Assembly (NCBI GenBank): GCA_002347185.1
Contig: DDXK01000015.1
Span: 2,853-59,879 of the forward strand
From: Desulfobulbaceae bacterium UBA2262
GTDB taxonomy: Bacteria > Desulfobacterota > Desulfobulbia > Desulfobulbales > Desulfurivibrionaceae
Reading direction: 5' to 3'
DNA: 57,027 nucleotides
Under the pieces are notes generated by a model, which saw nothing but the letters and a program-made list of their open reading frames with translations, searched no databases and was not told the DNA's origin. The position numbers and the translations under genes were made by a program. Within the stretch, counting starts at the first letter, position 1. Every line of letters begins with the position of its first letter. Shown here in pieces: positions 50,425 to 57,027 of the stretch.

Positions 50425-52152
50425 TTATACTGTTCGGCTGGCGGGGTGCTCCCTGGCTTTTTTCTCCGGCGCCGCGGCCCGGGGGAACAGGGCCCTGGCG
50501 GTGGTTCCCGCCTCGGGCTGGGAAAAAAACTCCAGCCGCCCGCCATGCTCTTCCATGATGCCGGCGGAGATGGAAAGCCCCAGTCCGCTGCCGCCGTTGT
50601 CGCGCTTGGTGGTGAAGAAGGGATCCTGGATGCTTTTCAGATGTTTCGCCGAGATGCCGCAGCCCTGGTCCGTGACCTCCACAAAAATCCACTCGTTTTC
50701 CTCCTCGCAGCCCGTGGAGATGGTGATGCCTTTTTCCGGTCCGGACAGGGCCTGGCAGGCGTTCTGGATGAGGTTGATGATCACCTGCTCCGCCCGCTGG
50801 AAGTTGCCCTTGATGGGAGGGAGGTTCTCGCCGTAGGCGACGGTGAGGTGGTGGGTCGCCTTTTTCAGGGGGCTGGCCAGGAGCACCAGGGCTGCCCTGA
50901 CCACGTCGTTGAGCGCGACGTTCTGCTCCATGTCCGAGATCCCCTGTCGGGCATAATCACGCAGATTCAGCACAATTTTGCGGATTCTCTCCGAGCCGTC
51001 CAGAATTCCGGAAAAAAGTTCGGGAATATGTTCCCGCATTTCGGAAAAAGGGATGCCTGCCACCGGAAAATCGCCCTCCCTTCGGTACTGTTCCTCCAGT
51101 ATCGGGAGAAAATCCTCCCAGGCCCGGCGGAGGATGGGGGCGTTCATGGTGATGAAATTGTTGGGGTTGTTGATTTCGTGGGCTACCCCCGCGACCAGGA
51201 TACCCAGGGAGACCATCTTGTCCGCCTCGATGAGCTGCTGTCGCCGCTGCTCCGCCTCCTTCTCCGCTTTTTTTCTCGCCTTGATATCCTCCTGCAACTG
51301 CCGGTTGGTGCGGGCGAGTTCGGCGGTGCGGTCCGCCACCAGTTGCTCCAGGTCTTTCTGGTGCCTGCTCAGTTCCTGCTCAATGCGCTTGCGCTCGCTG
51401 ATGTCGATGAGGCTCACCATGCCGGTCTGCTGGCCGTCCAGGGTGATGGTGTTGAGCAGAAAATCGAGCCAGCGCACTTCTCCCGCCTTGGTGAGGATCT
51501 TCACCTCGTAGCGGGCAGGCTGGGCGTCAACCCCGGCGGTCCTGTCGCCATAACGCCGGACCAGTTCCTGGTGCTCAGGATGGATGAAGGCCCAGCGCCG
51601 CATGCCAAGGCACTCCTCCAGTCTGTAGCCGGTGATGGCCTCGAGAACGGGGTTGGCGAAGATGATCTTCTCGTCCCGGTAAAGAAAGATGCCGACCTGC
51701 GAAGAGTGCATCAGGGCCCGGAGCTGCGCCTCGCTTTTCTGCAGGGCAAGCTGGTTGTCGCGCAGATCGCGGAGCAGGGTCAGCCGCTCCATGCCTTTGG
51801 CCAGCGACACGTCGAGCGCCAGCATGGAAACAGGTTTCTGGATATAGTTGATTGCCCCCAGCCTCATCGCTTCCACGGCGGTGGAGATTTCGCCCTGGCC
51901 GGAGATGATGATGCATTCGAGGTTTGGCTGGATGGTGCGTGCCTGCTGCATCAGGGTCAGGCCGTCCATCTCCGGCATCATGATATCGGCCACCAGAAGA
52001 TCGAAGGGGTCCTTGCGGAGAAGCTCCAGGGCTTCCTGGCCGCTGCCCGCCTTTTGCGCCGAATAGGAGAGGCGTTCAAGCTGCATGGCAAGGAGGTTGA
52101 GGATAAAGGGCTCGTCATCGACAACGAGGATCCTTCCCTTGGGCGGGGTCAT
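50425..52152 (-). CDS. REC-PAS sensor histidine kinase
   Basis: A cytoplasmic kinase of 575 residues. Receiver domain first (VDDEPFILNLL, phosphorylated Asp in LLVADIMMPEMDG, lysine in YIQKPVS), then a PAS domain (about 140-265), a coiled coil rich in Lys, Glu and Arg, the histidine motif GVAHEINNPNNF, and the HATPase boxes IINLIQNACQAL, DQGCGI and GGSGLGLSI. It belongs to the NtrB/hybrid-like group (histidine in HEINNP). ATG 52152 starts 12 bp after the stop of the upstream NtrC-type gene; a TTG overlapping that stop is an alternative. They are a likely pair. Confidence 0.92.
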   Translation of the reverse strand: MTPPKGRILVVDDEPFILNLLAMQLERLSYSAQKAGSGQEALELLRKDPFDLLVADIMMPEMDGLTLMQQARTIQPNLECIIISGQGEISTAVEAMRLGAINYIQKPVSMLALDVSLAKGMERLTLLRDLRDNQLALQKSEAQLRALMHSSQVGIFLYRDEKIIFANPVLEAITGYRLEECLGMRRWAFIHPEHQELVRRYGDRTAGVDAQPARYEVKILTKAGEVRWLDFLLNTITLDGQQTGMVSLIDISERKRIEQELSRHQKDLEQLVADRTAELARTNRQLQEDIKARKKAEKEAEQRRQQLIEADKMVSLGILVAGVAHEINNPNNFITMNAPILRRAWEDFLPILEEQYRREGDFPVAGIPFSEMREHIPELFSGILDGSERIRKIVLNLRDYARQGISDMEQNVALNDVVRAALVLLASPLKKATHHLTVAYGENLPPIKGNFQRAEQVIINLIQNACQALSGPEKGITISTGCEEENEWIFVEVTDQGCGISAKHLKSIQDPFFTTKRDNGGSGLGLSISAGIMEEHGGRLEFFSQPEAGTTARALFPRAAAPEKKAREHPASRTV

Positions 52153-52163
52153 GGGCGGGGCTC

Positions 52164-53585
52164 TCAATGCAGACGTTTCAGCCGCTGGCTCAGGGCCTGG
52201 GGGGTGATGCCCAGGAGGCTGGCCGCGAGTCGCTGGTTGTTTTCGCTGCGTTGCAGAGCCTCGTCGATGAGAGCCTGGGTGGCTTCCCGCAGGGAAGGCA
52301 GGACGTCGAGTTCCGCGGTCCAGCTCCGCGACCGGGCCTGCTTCGGACCCTCGTGCGGGCCAGGGGCCGGCCGCGCGGCGATGTTTTCCCGGAAGCTTTC
52401 CAAGGAGAGCATCCGGCTCCGGTGTTTGCTGACGGCATCAAAAACCAAGGCCCGGAGCTCACGGACATTGCCCGGGAAGTCGTGGGCTGCCAGCAGTGGC
52501 AGCAGCTCCGGTGGGCAGGCGGGTTTTTTCTTGTTGAACTCGCGGGCCGCCTCCTGCAGGAAAAAATCGAGCAGGGCCGGCAGGTCGCTTTTCCGTTCCC
52601 GCAGGGGAGGAATTTCGATGATATGGGTTTTCAGCCGGTAATAGAGATCGGGCCGGAAGCGCCCCTCCTGCTGCGCCCTGGCCAGGTCGCGATGGGTGGC
52701 CGCGATCACCCGGGCGTCGGAGCGCTTGGCGTTGTCCGCGCCCAGAGGGTAATACTCGCGCTCTTCAAGAAAGCGGAGGAGCTTGACCTGGGAGGCCTCG
52801 CTCAACTCGCCGATCTCGTCGAGAAAGAGCGAGCCGCCCGCCGCCCGTTCCACCAGGCCGGGACGGTTGCGCTCCGCGCCGGTGAAGGCGCCCTTGACAT
52901 GGCCGAACAGGGTGTCGGCGAAGATCTGGTCGTCGAGGCCGGCAACATTGACCACCACATATTCGCCTCTGCGGCCGCTCAGGTCATGGATGGCTCTGGC
53001 GAAGCGCTCCTTGCCCACTCCGGTTTCGCCGGTGATCAGGACGGGCTGCTGGCCTTCGGCAATGGCCTCGCAGTAGCGGAAGAGGGCGTTCATCCGTTCG
53101 TTTCTGGTAATGATCTGCGCAAAGAGCTCGGGATGGGCGAGTTCGCCGGTCAGCAGGCTGTTGGCGAGCCGCGAGTTCTCGCGACGGAGGTTCCGCACCT
53201 CCAGCGCCCGACGGATGCCGGGCAGGAGGCGCTCGATCTCCACCGGCTTGAGCACGTAGTCGAAGGCTCCGGCCTGGATGCATTGCACCGCGGTCTCCAC
53301 TTCATTGACTCCGGTGACGACGATCACCGGAATCTCCGGGTGGCGCAGGGAAATCTCCTGCAAAAGCTCCTGGCCGGAAACATGGGGCATCATCAGGTCG
53401 AGAAGGATGATCTCGACGGGCTCCCTGGCGAGGATGGCGGCAACCTCCCTGCTGTCCTGGCAGCGGATCGTGTTGTTGATGCCGTGCGAGCGCAGGGCGA
53501 TGTCGAAGCTCGCCAGGGTGTGGGCCTCGTCGTCGACCAGAAGAACGGGATGGGGAGGATGGGCGGCTGAGGGCGTCTTGTCCAT
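52164..53585 (-). CDS. Sigma-54-dependent response regulator (NtrC family)
   Basis: Transcription activator of 473 residues: receiver (LLVDDEAHTL, Asp in IILLDLMMPH, VLKPVE), AAA+ domain with Walker A GETGVGKE, the sigma-54 contact loop GAFTGAERN, and the arginine-finger region, then a Fis-type helix-turn-helix at the C terminus (NQRLAASLLGITPQALSQRL). All parts for sigma-54 activation are intact. ATG 53585 is chosen over a TTG 15 codons upstream; neither has a strong ribosome-binding site. Its target promoters were not found in the window. Confidence 0.94.
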   Translation of the reverse strand: MDKTPSAAHPPHPVLLVDDEAHTLASFDIALRSHGINNTIRCQDSREVAAILAREPVEIILLDLMMPHVSGQELLQEISLRHPEIPVIVVTGVNEVETAVQCIQAGAFDYVLKPVEIERLLPGIRRALEVRNLRRENSRLANSLLTGELAHPELFAQIITRNERMNALFRYCEAIAEGQQPVLITGETGVGKERFARAIHDLSGRRGEYVVVNVAGLDDQIFADTLFGHVKGAFTGAERNRPGLVERAAGGSLFLDEIGELSEASQVKLLRFLEEREYYPLGADNAKRSDARVIAATHRDLARAQQEGRFRPDLYYRLKTHIIEIPPLRERKSDLPALLDFFLQEAAREFNKKKPACPPELLPLLAAHDFPGNVRELRALVFDAVSKHRSRMLSLESFRENIAARPAPGPHEGPKQARSRSWTAELDVLPSLREATQALIDEALQRSENNQRLAASLLGITPQALSQRLKRLH

Positions 53586-53663
53586 GTGCTCTGTCTGGGG
53601 TTCAGGCGGGGAGCTGCCGCTTCTCGGCAAAAGGTGTCTGGGGTGGCACAGGGGCGGCGGGAG

Positions 53664-53712
53664 GAAAGAAAAGGGGCGGCAGAATGGCGGTCCGGGCCAT
53701 CATTCTGCCGCC
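53664..53712 (-). terminator. Intrinsic terminator after the SH3-repeat gene
   Basis: Perfect 12 bp arms GGCGGCAGAATG (53675-53686) and complement (53701-53712) with a 14-base loop; the minus strand then runs CCCCTTTTCTTTCC. It begins 10 bp after the SH3 protein stop. Confidence 0.7.
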
Positions 53713-53721
53713 GGTGGAAGT

Positions 53722-54189
53722 TCAGTTGGGCCAGAGCAGCTTGGCGAAGATCCAGCCGCTGGCGCCGTCCTGATGCCGTACCTTCACCCAGTCGCCATCC
53801 TTTTCGAGCGGGGTGAAGACGACGCCGTATTTGACCGTGGCCACGATTTCGTAGTTCTGTCCCGGGCCGAAGCGCATGTTCGCGGTGTCTGCCTTCACGA
53901 CCACGGTTTTTTCTTTGGAGAGCAGGGGGGTGTAGATCCAACCCTTGTCGCCTTCAAAGTCGACGACCTGTGCCCATTTTCCCTGCCGGGAGACAACCTG
54001 CAGAGGGAAGCCCTTGAAGAGCTCCCAGAGAACCTCCTTCTTGGTGTCCGGGCCCGAGCGGATATTGACTCCATCCTTGAGAACGCTGCCGTACTCGACG
54101 GCAAGGGCGGGCAGGGGCGCGAGGCTCAGTATAGCGCAGGCAAGACCGGAAAGGGTCAGGCGGCGGAGCAGGGAGGGTGTTTGACTCAT
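53722..54189 (-). CDS. Exported protein with two bacterial SH3 domains
   Basis: A 155-residue secreted protein: a signal peptide ending PLPALA and then two SH3b domains (about residues 33-92: DGVNIRSGPDTKKEVLWEL; and 95-153: DTANMRFGPGQNYEIVATV ending GASGWIFAKLLW). SH3b domains often bind cell-wall peptides. No enzyme domain is attached. ATG 54189 follows TTCAGGAGTCACCGCC. It is monocistronic, with its own promoter and terminator. Confidence 0.85.
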   Translation of the reverse strand: MSQTPSLLRRLTLSGLACAILSLAPLPALAVEYGSVLKDGVNIRSGPDTKKEVLWELFKGFPLQVVSRQGKWAQVVDFEGDKGWIYTPLLSKEKTVVVKADTANMRFGPGQNYEIVATVKYGVVFTPLEKDGDWVKVRHQDGASGWIFAKLLWPN

Positions 54190-54636
54190 GGCGGTGACTC
54201 CTGAAAATTTCTTGGCATTGGTTGAAAATTCCTGCCGGAGCAGGGCGCCGGGGAAACGGTTTTTCTTGTCGTGGCCTCGCCCCGCAGGCGACGAAAGCAA
54301 CAGGCAAGGTCGAGCCTTGCCGCCCGCGCAGCGTTTTACAAAGTAGCATCTCCGGGCAGGCAAGTCAACCATGCCGCCGGCGGGATTCTCCCTGCCGCGC
54401 CGGCGGCCACGCGGTTTTCCGGTTGTTTTCCCCATGGGCAATGGGCGCAGGGGGCGTGACCGGAGCTCTTTGCGGCCGGGCTGGAATGGCGGGTCAGGAT
54501 TTTTTTTTGGCCTTACAGAGTGCTCGAAGAGGTGGCAAAAAAAAGTCTGGCGGTTTACTCTGCGGGGCGGTCACTTGGGGGATTCCGGCTTGGCGCAGCA
54601 CGCTGCTTAGCAAAATTTGTTGTCTGAGGACTTGCC
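54190..54636. other. Divergent region between the SH3 and HD-GYP genes
   Basis: A 447 bp region. The minus-strand promoter of the SH3 gene lies at 54340-54368, leaving a leader of about 144 bases. That leader contains two short hairpins, TCGCC/GGCGA near 54279-54292 and GGCAAGG/CCTTGCC near 54303-54321. No coding frame is supported. No promoter for the HD-GYP gene was found. Confidence 0.55.
54340..54368 (-). promoter_or_regulatory. Predicted sigma-70 promoter of the SH3-repeat gene
   Basis: Minus strand TTGACT (54368-54363), 17 bp spacer, TACTTT (54345-54340). Confidence 0.6.
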
Positions 54637-56388
54637 ATGGAGAGAGCTTCCGAGCAGTGCCGTTTCAGCCGCCATCCGGCCGTGGAGGCATTGCTGTTGA
54701 AAATTGCCGGGGGGATAGATGGCTACGCGCGAAGAGAGCTGGCTGGGGTGCCGGCTGCCTCTGTCGCCGCCCTCACCGAGATGGTTGTCCGGGAAGTTCG
54801 CCATTTCGCGGAAAGCCAGGTGACCCATATCTACGAGCTGGTCAAGATCGGCCTCGGGCTCTCTTCGGAAAGGAATATCGACCGGCTTTTCGAGATGATC
54901 GTCAGCGAGGCCCGTCGCTTCACCAATGCCGAGGGCGGCACCCTCTACATCAAGGATGAGGAGCGGCAGGTGCTTGATTTCGCCATTGTGCAGAACGATG
55001 CCCTCAAGGTGCGCATGGGAGGCGGCGGCGAGCCCATCTCCTGGCCTCCGGTGCCGCTGCGGAGTGGGGGCAAACGGGCGAATTACCGGAATGTTTCGGC
55101 TTGCTGCGCCCTGACCGGCCGGCCGATCAACATCTCTGACGTCTATTCCGCCAAGGATTTCGATTTTCAGGGGACCAAGGATTTTGACGCCTCCACCGGC
55201 TACCGCTCCCGTTCCATGCTGGTCATCCCCATGCGCGATCACGAGGACCAGGTCATCGGCGTTCTGCAGCTGCTGAACGCCAGGGAGCCAGGGACCGGCG
55301 CCATTGTCCCGTTTCCGGAACATGAGGTGGACATGGTGACCAGTCTCGCCTCGGAGGCGGCCATCGCCCTCACCAACATGCGACTGGTGCGGGGGTTGGA
55401 GAATTTCCTCGATGCCTTTGTGCGCGCCATCGGTGACGCCATCGACCAGAAGTCGCCGCATACGGCGGGGCATATCTCACGGGTGGCGGACTTTGCCCTG
55501 CAGATCGCCACCGAGGTCGACAGGACGACAACCGGCAGGTTCAAGGATGTTTCCTACAGCGAGGAGGAGCTTGCCGAAATCAGGATGGCGGCCTGGCTGC
55601 ATGATGTGGGCAAGATCACCACCCCCGAGCACCTCATGGATAAAGCCACCAAGCTGGAAACTGTTTTCGACCGCATGGAGCTCATCCGGCACCGGATCGA
55701 ACTGCTCCGGCGTGCCGAAGGAGGAGAGGAGATCGGGCCGAAGGTGGGCAAAGGCCAACGGCCGGCAGCAGAAGAATGGGCCGAGGTCGTGGATTTTCTC
55801 GATCGGGTGAATATGGGTCGCGAGGGGCTCTCCACCGAGGCCGTTGCCAGGATCCGTGAGCTTGCCGGCAGATCCTATGAAATCGCCGGGAAGTCACAAC
55901 CCTTGCTCTCTCCCGACGAGGTGGATAATCTCTGCGTGCGGTATGGAACCCTGACCGAAATCGAGCGCAAGGTGATGATGCATCATGCGGAAATGACCAT
56001 CAGAATGCTTGAGCGCCTGCCCTTCCCCCGCAAATTGCGGAAGGTGCCGCTCTATGCCGGCATGCACCATGAAAAAATGAATGGCCGCGGCTATCCGCGG
56101 GGGCTGGACGGCGAGGGGCTGCCCCTGCCGGCGAGAATGCTGGCCGTGGCAGATATCTTCGAGGCGCTCACTGCGGCGGACCGCCCTTACAAGGAAGGGA
56201 AGATGCTTTCCGAATCCATGGCCATTCTGGAAGGGATGGTGGAGCGGGGGGAGCTGGACGGAGATCTTTGCGATCTGGCGGTCACCTCCGGGCTGATCAG
56301 CCGTTTCGCTTTGGAGAACCTGCCCTCGCGACAGCGGGATGATTTCACCTGGCGTGGAGTGCGCTATGCCCTTTCGGAAACGAGATAG
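54637..56388 (+). CDS. GAF-HD-GYP domain protein, probable c-di-GMP phosphodiesterase
   Basis: A cytoplasmic signalling protein of 583 residues. A helical N-terminal region and a GAF domain (about 80-245, RFTNAEGGTLYIKDEE, SMLVIPMRDHEDQVIGVLQLLN) precede an HD-GYP domain. The metal-binding HD is AWLHDVGKITTPEH and the GYP motif is HHEKMNGRGYPRGL. Between them lies an insert of roughly 95 residues, known from GAF/HD-GYP homologues. It probably degrades cyclic di-GMP; activity is inferred. Its end overlaps the convergent tlyA-like gene by 25 bp. Confidence 0.9.
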   Translation: MERASEQCRFSRHPAVEALLLKIAGGIDGYARRELAGVPAASVAALTEMVVREVRHFAESQVTHIYELVKIGLGLSSERNIDRLFEMIVSEARRFTNAEGGTLYIKDEERQVLDFAIVQNDALKVRMGGGGEPISWPPVPLRSGGKRANYRNVSACCALTGRPINISDVYSAKDFDFQGTKDFDASTGYRSRSMLVIPMRDHEDQVIGVLQLLNAREPGTGAIVPFPEHEVDMVTSLASEAAIALTNMRLVRGLENFLDAFVRAIGDAIDQKSPHTAGHISRVADFALQIATEVDRTTTGRFKDVSYSEEELAEIRMAAWLHDVGKITTPEHLMDKATKLETVFDRMELIRHRIELLRRAEGGEEIGPKVGKGQRPAAEEWAEVVDFLDRVNMGREGLSTEAVARIRELAGRSYEIAGKSQPLLSPDEVDNLCVRYGTLTEIERKVMMHHAEMTIRMLERLPFPRKLRKVPLYAGMHHEKMNGRGYPRGLDGEGLPLPARMLAVADIFEALTAADRPYKEGKMLSESMAILEGMVERGELDGDLCDLAVTSGLISRFALENLPSRQRDDFTWRGVRYALSETR

Positions 56389-57027
56389 ATAAGGAATTCG
56401 CGGTTGCCCTTGGGGCCGAGGATCGGCGAGGCGGTGATGCCGGCGGTCGCAAGCCCCAGCTCCTGGGCAAAGGCCTGGATTTCGGCAACCACCTCCGCAT
56501 GCAGGTCTGTGTCGCGCACAACCCCCCCTTTGCCCACCCTGCCTTTTCCCACCTCGAACTGCGGTTTGATCAGGGCCACTACCCTGGCCTGGGCTGGGAA
56601 AAAAGCGAGGAGTGGCGGCAGCAGGAGCCGCAGTGAGATGAAGGAGGCGTCGATCACTCCCAGGTCGAGGGGCTCGGGGATCGCCCCCGGTTGGAGGTTT
56701 CTGGCGTTGGTGCGCTCCATCACCACCACCCGTGGATCCTGGCGCAGCTTCCAGTCCAGCTGGCCATAGCCCACATCCACGGCATAGACTTTGGCGGCGC
56801 CGCGCTGCAGGAGGCAGTCGGTGAAGCCGCCGGTGGAGGCGCCCACGTCAATGGCCGTCCTGCCGGACGGGTCAATGCCGAACTGATCCAGTCCTTTTTC
56901 CAGCTTGAGGCCGCCGCGACTGACATAGGGCAGCAGCTCGCCCTTGATCCGTATCTCGACATCGGCTGCAACCTGCTGGCCGGCCTTCTGTGCGGCGTGG
57001 TCCCCCACCACCACCTGGCCGGCCATG
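56364..57027 (-). CDS. tlyA: TlyA-family rRNA 2'-O-methyltransferase (partial, 5' end outside window)
   Basis: Methylates ribose in rRNA (hemolysin A family). The S4 RNA-binding domain at the N terminus is cut by the window edge; the visible part begins MAGQVVVGDHAAQKAG, its last strand. The Rossmann-type methyltransferase follows: VSRGGLKLEKGL, AIDVGASTGGFTDCLLQRGA, AVDVGYGQL, and the K-D-K-type residues in LIKPQFEVGKG. About 220 residues are in view. Confidence 0.93.
   Translation of the reverse strand, partial: MAGQVVVGDHAAQKAGQQVAADVEIRIKGELLPYVSRGGLKLEKGLDQFGIDPSGRTAIDVGASTGGFTDCLLQRGAAKVYAVDVGYGQLDWKLRQDPRVVVMERTNARNLQPGAIPEPLDLGVIDASFISLRLLLPPLLAFFPAQARVVALIKPQFEVGKGRVGKGGVVRDTDLHAEVVAEIQAFAQELGLATAGITASPILGPKGNREFLIYLVSERA

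Noticed and set aside
50413..50428. Palindrome ATAAACA-AA-TGTTTAT next to a TTGACA on the plus strand
   Set aside because: No plus-strand gene follows for over 4 kb, and it overlaps the kinase stop codon; probably chance in an AT-rich patch.
50446..52641. Open frame antisense to the histidine kinase gene
   Set aside because: It crosses two convincing minus-strand genes and has no supporting domain.
54265..54330. Cyclic di-GMP-I riboswitch between the SH3 and HD-GYP genes
   Set aside because: CGAAAG and GGCAAGG fragments are present but not in the order or pairing of the GEMM core.
54530..54610. Sigma-54 promoter for the HD-GYP gene
   Set aside because: GG and GC elements in TTGGCGCAGCACGCTGC are spaced by 11, not 10, bases and TTGC is absent.
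1..57027. CRISPR arrays, tRNA and rRNA genes
   Set aside because: No regularly spaced repeats and no tRNA or rRNA signature sequence seen on either strand by eye; a tRNAscan-type search would settle it.

Overview
The window is one contiguous, GC-rich stretch of bacterial chromosome. Its gene content suggests an anaerobic member of the Desulfobacterota (the former Deltaproteobacteria). That placement is an inference from a corrinoid/ferredoxin hgcAB pair, an HydBGDA-type NiFe hydrogenase, a Desulfovibrio-type one-cluster ferredoxin, TrmFO, and NtrC-type and HD-GYP regulators. No rRNA or tRNA gene and no CRISPR array was seen.

Bases 1-16153 hold the end of tuf followed by the complete S10-spc-alpha ribosomal cluster, all on the plus strand: rpsJ to rpsQ, rplN to rplO, secY, map, infA, rpmJ, rpsM, rpsK, rpsD, rpoA and rplQ, closed by a strong intrinsic terminator. 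adk, often found between secY and map, is instead about 22 kb away beside trmFO.

Bases 16185-28000 are metabolic. They hold an ACT-domain protein, a thiFSGH thiazole operon, and a stand-alone AICAR transformylase. Next comes hgcAB, the two genes known to be required for mercury methylation. Convergent to hgcAB is a four-gene hydBGDA operon for a group 3b-like (sulfhydrogenase) NiFe hydrogenase. A degenerate MoaE-like gene and the efp-epmA translation pair follow.

Bases 29100-33440 look accessory. They hold a RelE-type toxin remnant, a PIN-toxin module whose antitoxin leader carries a T12-G14 tract, a short possible transposase remnant, a divergent uracil-DNA-glycosylase-like gene, a nitroreductase, and a complete IS630-type element that landed in the stop codon of its neighbour.

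Bases 33434-45360 hold an unusual M1 peptidase-ChaN-PDZ fusion, trmFO, adk, two Hsp20 genes, a ferredoxin, a chemoreceptor paired with a secreted Cache protein, a DUF445 gene broken by five one-base slips, and a PheA-TyrA fusion.

Bases 45519-57027 hold a natural fusion of an MrfA-like helicase with a DEDD exonuclease. After it comes a signalling block without CheA (receiver, CheD, short CheW, REC-PAS histidine kinase, NtrC-type activator), an SH3-repeat secreted protein, a GAF-HD-GYP protein and a partial TlyA methyltransferase.

The points most worth following are hgcAB with its shortened HgcB and hydrogenase neighbour, the helicase-exonuclease fusion, the M1-ChaN-PDZ fusion, and the homopolymer tract controlling the toxin-antitoxin leader.
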